Shown: positions 58,911-64,000 of the stretch, piece by piece
How the letters are laid out: every line of letters starts with the position of its first letter
Position numbering within the stretch: the first letter of the stretch is position 1
Source: Saturnia japonica
Taxonomy: Eukaryota > Arthropoda > Insecta > Lepidoptera > Saturniidae
Assembly: GCA_033032175.1 (NCBI GenBank)
Contig: CM065323.1
Coordinates: 1,860,001-1,924,000, forward strand
DNA: 64,000 nucleotides
Direction of reading: 5' to 3'
Program-made: the position numbers and the translations under genes
Notes under the pieces: model-generated
Databases searched by the model: none
What the model saw: the letters and a program-made list of their open reading frames with translations, nothing else
Told to the model about the DNA's origin: nothing

Positions 58911-60580
58911 ATCCGGTTAACTTTGGATTGTGAGTGTTAACATAATCACAGAAATCGAATTTTGTAACATTTAGGACAACCATGTATTAGGTAAGTTTAA
59001 AACAACTATCTTCCACCTAATACAATTCTTAAGGCTTACTGACGGACAACACAACGTCTAGATGCATGGAGTTTTGTACAGGAATCGTTTATTATAATGT
59101 AGATGAGGATTATAAGAAAGACTTTTCGAAAATTCATCCTTTAACTGCGTTTTTGTTACCAACGGAAAATCATATCGGGCACACATTTAGAGAAATGTTA
59201 AGTGCGTAAAACTATATTGATCAACAAAAAAATATTTACAATGAGCTATTCTCATATTTTTTTTCATCCATTAATCCTAGAAGCGAAAGATTATAAATTC
59301 ACATTATGATAATATTTATGTTCGTTTACAACGATTTATAAATCTAAATTAGAGTTTAGAAATATACCCTTGACCTGCAAAATTTCATTTATTTACAAAA
59401 AAAAATACAACTTAAGTTTCGTAACGTGGAATTGGATTAATTACCATAGCGCGTTCATTGTGTTGTACGGATTAGTGTTGCCAGCACGAGAATATCGACT
59501 ATTCCGTTTCCCAATCGACTGTTGTTGCGTTTGATCAATGTCAACGCATTCGATGCAGATTTAATTAATGAAAAAATCGGAACACATTGTTAATAACTGT
59601 TTAGAAACAGTTAAATTTGAAGTTTCTCGTCTGGGTTTAGTGTGTTCGTTTTCAAAATGAATTGTACAGAACATTCAGCCTACTTTTCTGATTAAATTGT
59701 TATCAATTTTTATTAATTTTGTTGCAGCTGACGAAGCTCTTTGAATTCTTTGAAAAAATTATTATTCGATAGTAACAAACACAATTATGTAAAATTGTAA
59801 ATTTAAATCTGAATATTAGATTTTTATATATGTTTTCTCGGTTTGTGTTAAGTTTATGGCGCGCGGATAACATTCCAATTTTTCTTTATCCTTGTCGAAG
59901 CTGCCAGTACTGTTAGAGCTGCTAGGCGGAAGACTTTTGTGTTTTTTCTACTTACTTCTTCCAGCAAATATTTGCTGCATGTAAAAAAAATTGCGACAGT
60001 TTTTTGAGTTTTTTTTTTTACGGTCAATTGTCACTCCCAACCATATGACACCTGGGGCAACGAGTCGCCCTCCTGGTCTAATAGTAGGACAATTTATTAT
60101 GATAATTAAGCTACCTACCGCTTATCACTCTCAATACTAGTCTAACAAATGACATAAACAATTCTGAAGGATGAATATTTCGAAAAGATAACTTTCCGAA
60201 GACGAAATATCACACGCTGCCTTACAATCCACATTGGTTGGTTTAACAAAGAGCATAACAGAATAATCATAATTACCTTGTTTGAGATTTATCCCGCTAA
60301 GTGGTTTTCCCCTAAATGACAACAATTGATTATTATTATTTAAATTAGGTCCAATTTTATCGTATCCCGTTTCCCGCCGATAATGCAGTGTTCGCGGTAA
60401 ATCCTGTAAACATTTACAACGAATTTTATCATATATTTTTTTCTCCTGAATTTATTTTTTGGTCTTTGACTTTTGTTCTTAAGAAATGGGTATATTAATG
60501 TTTATTATTGGTATCGTAAAATTTTTAGCTTCAAAGTTGTTTTTAAAATCTCTTATTATTTGAAAAGAAATAATGTCAAA
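58910..60580. other. Nothing recognised
   Basis: AT-rich with no supported ORF or repeat. A GC-richer pocket at 59440-59560 is unexplained. Confidence 0.35.
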
Positions 60581-60583
60581 TAT

Positions 60584-60687
60584 TAAAAGCCTATAGTAAA
60601 CATTACCTTTTTTAGTTTTAAAACCTATAATTAACATTACCTCTTTTAGTTTAAAAGTCTATAGTTAACAGTACCTCTTTTAGGTTT
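60584..60687 (+). repeat. Three tandem units of about 34 bp
   Basis: Units begin TAAAAGCCTATAGTAAACAT, TAAAACCTATAATTAACATT and TAAAAGTCTATAGTTAACAG. Confidence 0.8.
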
Positions 60688-60716
60688 TTAATTCCACATA
60701 ATCGTAAATTTATTGC

Positions 60717-60990
60717 TTGTATTTTTTAAAGATCCTCGTCCATTCTTATCCGAAGGTATGTGGAATGTTCTTCCTGCTAACATGTACCCTCCTACCTATG
60801 ATATCGGATCTTTTAAACGTGACATGAAGAGGCCTTTATGCAGGCCGGCGCGGGCGTGACATCGACGACTACCTATGTAATCCGTCAGTACCAATCGCCG
60901 TTATTTTTGATCTATAAGTTTCTATCATTAGGTTCTGTATAAGCATTTTACTAAGCTAGTGTAATAAAACTCGCTAGTCATATAAAGTTT
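60717..60990 (+). pseudogene. LINE 3' end
   Basis: RLWNVLPANMYPPTYDIGSF and KRDMKRPL precede a stop and an untranslated tail. Same family as 485-1015. Confidence 0.65.
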
Positions 60991-61121
60991 AAATAATATT
61001 CTACCAAATAAGTATATAACAAAACATAAACGATTACGCACATGGGCATTAATTTCTTTTAAAAGTGTGGTTCATTAAAATAATTTTTCAAGATCTATTT
61101 TATTGCTTCTTAGCCTTAATC

Positions 61122-61357
61122 TGCCTCATTAGCCTAGTGGCCCTAAATGTGACTGCTATGCTCAAGATTCTGGGTTCGATTCCCAGGTTGAGTAAAGTGA
61201 CTTTGGAGTTTTCTTTGAAATTCTCAGTAACAGCTCGGAGTTTAGCTTTGTGCCCGATTAACGGCAATAGGCTCCCCCCTGTTACAAACTGTGGGTGTGC
61301 CTTAGTGTACACCTATGACTAACCCTTCGGAGATACAAGCGTGATGGTATGTTATGT
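61122..61357 (+). mobile_element. SINE family A, copy 5
   Basis: TGCCTCATTAGCCTAGTGGC head, B box GGGTTCGATTCCC, GTGATGGTATGTTATG tail. A short deletion follows CCCCTGTTACA. Confidence 0.8.
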
Positions 61358-61589
61358 AGTATAATCTAAGAAAGGGTACATTTTATCGATACATGAAATT
61401 TCAATTTTTAACGACATGCCTAAGTACATCACTAAAACGGAAGTACGTCCGGTATCTATTCCTATTTTACAATTACGTAAGACCATTGGTAACTTTTAAA
61501 AATAGAACTGTCTCTACTTTTTATTGTCTTGAATAATAAGTGTTCAGTGTTATTGAATTCAATATAATATAAAACAATTATATCTAAAA

Positions 61590-62260
61590 TAAGCGCGTGC
61601 GTGCGCCTACTATACAATGTGCTACGTCAATCTATACAGAGCGGGACCGCGCACCGAGGGCGCGAACGCGACGGAAACGATTCCCTCGTACTCTGTATAG
61701 CCGACGACGGATAACACGCTACGGTAACCAGCTGCCTGGAAACCAGTGCGTGCGAGCCCCTCTCACTACGTGCGACCAACCCTGTTCACACCCGAAACTA
61801 CTAGGCGTGAAGAGGGCGAAACATCAAGGTACACACACGCAGTGAGGTGCCTGCTGGTAGGCGCGGCGATGACGTAGCACGGAGCGGAATGGACTGGGTC
61901 GCTGGCGGGTTGAACTTAGTGAAGATGCGAAGAAATGACACACAGGCACCACAATAAAATTTGCTGTATTCTTCAAGACAATACACTTTGTTAATACTAT
62001 ATCTTCTGGGTACGGTTTCTTCCAGTTTCTTGAGTCTTGAGTCTTGATTCTTCAGCTTGTGGTACCCGTGTGTGCTCGTTGGCCCCAGTAGAGCGCCTTA
62101 TAAATGGTTTGCCGGAGAGCGAGACGGATGATGGCGTCTCTATCTGTACTGCTCATTACCAAACTTGGGTGTGGTCCGTTAACCGCGGTAATGCGCAGTG
62201 GTTGCAATATCGCTGTCTCTGTCTATTATTATTATTACTTGTATACAGAATACAATAAAT
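61590..62260 (+). other. Unexplained GC-rich block
   Basis: GC-rich for about 280 bp (61590-61870), with a 10-bp inverted repeat CTATACAGAG / CTCTGTATAG flanking 61634-61705. An AATAAA lies near 61954. A pyrimidine-rich ATTCTTCAG acceptor-like site at about 62055 is followed by an open frame to an AATAAAT-containing end at 62257. It could be a retroelement end, an unannotated terminal exon, or both. No domain recognised. Confidence 0.3.
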
Positions 62261-62269
62261 TGTTAATAT

Positions 62270-62780
62270 CTCTAATTACAATTACTTAATTACAATAAAA
62301 ACTATTTCACATTAATGTAGACACAAATACCTATTCAAAAACACTAACTTTAACATTATAGGTCAATAAACATGGGAGATATAAAGCATTAAACATTGCA
62401 ACTTTAAAACGTCTTGCGACTCGTTATATACGCACTATTTGAGCTTACAAACATTATAAAATACATACAGAAGGCTATTTTACTTATATAACACAAAACA
62501 TTACGTATAACTTTTATAAAATATGAATTATTGACAATATATGATTTTAGTACTTTAAGTGATTATTTTTATTCAACTACAAACATTTTCATAACTTATA
62601 TACTGCTCTTACATACCTACACGCTATAGTAACATATTCAAAACATTAGAAACATTTAATTATTGATTGTTCGTGCAAATTATTCATCCTTTCAACTTAT
62701 ATTTACAATCGTTATTATCGTATCATTACGCTTAGGCCTATGCGTCGCTAACAATATCCTTTTCTTTACTTCACCAAAGA
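62270..62780. other. Nothing recognised
   Basis: Very AT-rich intron-like sequence. Confidence 0.4.
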
Positions 62781-62992
62781 AAGGTTATTAAATTCGAATG
62801 TATATATTTTTATATGGAGTTCAGGCATAACTTCTTTGTTTATGAACCGATTTGGATAATTCTTTTTTTATTGGATAGGGAATACCTCAAGGGTGGACCC
62901 AGTTCAATTTATTGGCATTGAACTTTGAACTTCGAAGATACACAAGGAAACTCTTCAAAATCATTGAAGTTAGTTTAGTTTTTTGTTCAAAA
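62780..62992 (-). repeat. Repeat family D
   Basis: AACCGATTTGGATAATTCTT, ATACCTCAAGGGTGGACCCA and ACTTCGAAGATACACAAGGA. Confidence 0.55.
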
Positions 62993-63371
62993 TTGTCTCG
63001 TTGTTGTTAAAGTACAGTACAGTTGATGAACAAAGGTGGATCTGATGGACAAGGAGCAGTCGACAGTGACCGTCTTCATAAGTATATACATCGCTTCTTA
63101 TGCAACTGCTGTTATTTTAATCAACTCTGAGCAACTGTTCTGTATTATGATAACCGACTCAACTGATTTTAAATGTATTTTTTAACCATTTTACTCGAAG
63201 AACAATTTCATGAAATTTGGTCGGTAGTCTTGTTTTTTTTTTGCTCGCCGGGTCATAAAACACTGCGGAAGATGTAAAATATGCTGAAAAAGTGTTTGTG
63301 AACCAAAATAAGAGGCTTACAAAAATTACCTAAATGGCGCTAATAATTTTCCAAAAAGGTGTTTTTATCGT

Positions 63372-63620
63372 TATAGGCTTAGCGTTGTGGTCACAATCTC
63401 ACCAGATCTTAAGTGACAATGTGGCCCAAGATGGTAGCACGCCAAACCTAGTGGAAGACTGGCTCCCGAGTGCAGCTGTCGGATCACACCTATTGGTGTT
63501 TGGCGACAGATTTTCAACTTGAAACTTTTCCTTCAGCGAAAGCTCAGGCTTATTGCAGGAATTCGAACTCACGCAAATCGATGCGGAGTCCGTACACTCT
63601 ACCAACTGAGCTATCATTGC
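63372..63620 (-). mobile_element. SINE family B with internal deletion
   Basis: GGCTTAGCGTTGTGGTCACA to CAACTGAGCTATCATTGC. The GGTGGTAGCTAGCCAGG block is missing. Confidence 0.75.
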
Positions 63621-63736
63621 ATTATTGCTTTTGTTGTATGACCTAAAGTTAACATACAGTACGTGACCAAAATGCCACATTTGCGATAGTAACGCTATCT
63701 TACTTTCTCTGGATTTCTTGTGTACTTTTATACATA

Positions 63737-63976
63737 CCTTCACGCCTGTATTCCCCGAAAGGTTAGGCAGAGGTGTACTTAATGTACACCCACAGTTCGC
63801 CGAGTATGTTTTTAGGTCCCATGTAATAGGGGGCGAGCCTATTGCCATTAATCGGGCACGAAACCAAACTCCGAGCTGCTACTGAGAAAAACCCAATAAC
63901 ACTTTGCTCGACCTGGGATTCGAACCCAGGACCTCGCTCACAGAAGTCGCGCTTACGCCCACTGGGCTAAAGGACC
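63737..63976 (-). mobile_element. SINE family A, copy 6
   Basis: Reverse copy with B box GGGTTCGAATCCC and head AGCCCAGTGGGCGTAAGC. Well preserved. Confidence 0.8.
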
Positions 63977-64000
63977 CACTAGGAATTTTAATGAAAAAAA

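Noticed and set aside
61597..61845. 82-codon Arg-rich + ORF
   Set aside because: Not supported as a gene: long frames are expected in GC-rich DNA, and no domain or start context was seen. The block itself is reported as a finding.
63399..63848. 149-codon minus-strand ORF
   Set aside because: It runs across SINE-A, spacer and SINE-B sequence; its residues are translations of repeat consensus.
1..64000. CRISPR arrays, bacterial genes, endogenous virus genes
   Set aside because: No regularly spaced identical repeats, no ribosome-binding-site operons and no viral polymerase, capsid or envelope motifs were seen on either strand.

Overview
The window looks like nuclear DNA of a lepidopteran (butterfly or moth). 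It is AT-rich and dominated by short, degenerate transposable-element copies. Several repeat types, recognised from memory, are typical of Lepidoptera: a tRNA-headed SINE ending in a GTGATGGTATGTTATG-like tail, a second and third tRNA-headed SINE, Helitrons starting TCTATACTAATATTATAAAG, and RTE/Jockey-type LINE tails. There are no prokaryotic operons, no CRISPR array, no rRNA and no convincing tRNA gene.

The only host gene I can support lies on the + strand. Four exons (3759-3902, 5718-5862, 8164-8296, 44795-44911) have AG acceptors and GT donors, and their reading frame stays open and in phase across every junction (intron phases 1, 2, 0). They encode about 180 residues near the N-terminus of a longer protein: a Gly/Pro-rich start, a basic FLRGLRRMFKRR patch, a Ser-rich linker, a VSHDSVF motif, an acidic stretch and a DDDEDLGLPRSPPASPP segment. 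The basic patch followed by SHDSVF resembles, from memory, the N-terminus of the vertebrate actin-capping regulator CRACD (KIAA1211, DUF4592) and its paralogue. That family call is tentative. The first and last exons of the gene are probably outside the window.

Layout: 1-3758 is flanking or first-intron DNA with LINE, SINE and Helitron debris. 3759-8296 holds the first three exons. 8297-44794 is one 36.5-kb intron packed with repeats and carrying two GC-rich, promoter-like islands (about 18.75-19.1 kb and 23.5-23.8 kb) that could start shorter isoforms. Exon 4 follows at 44.8 kb, with a 265-bp hAT element with perfect 8-bp target duplications just downstream. 44912-64000 is more intron, with another promoter-like segment near 52.45 kb, two inverted-repeat DNA elements (50.0-50.9 and 53.06-53.53 kb) and an unexplained GC-rich block at 61.59-62.26 kb.

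The mobile elements are mostly non-autonomous or broken: three Helitron families with A|TC...CTAG|T ends, three tRNA-derived SINE families, hAT, mariner-like and other TIR elements, and 3'-truncated LINEs. No complete transposase or reverse transcriptase gene is present.
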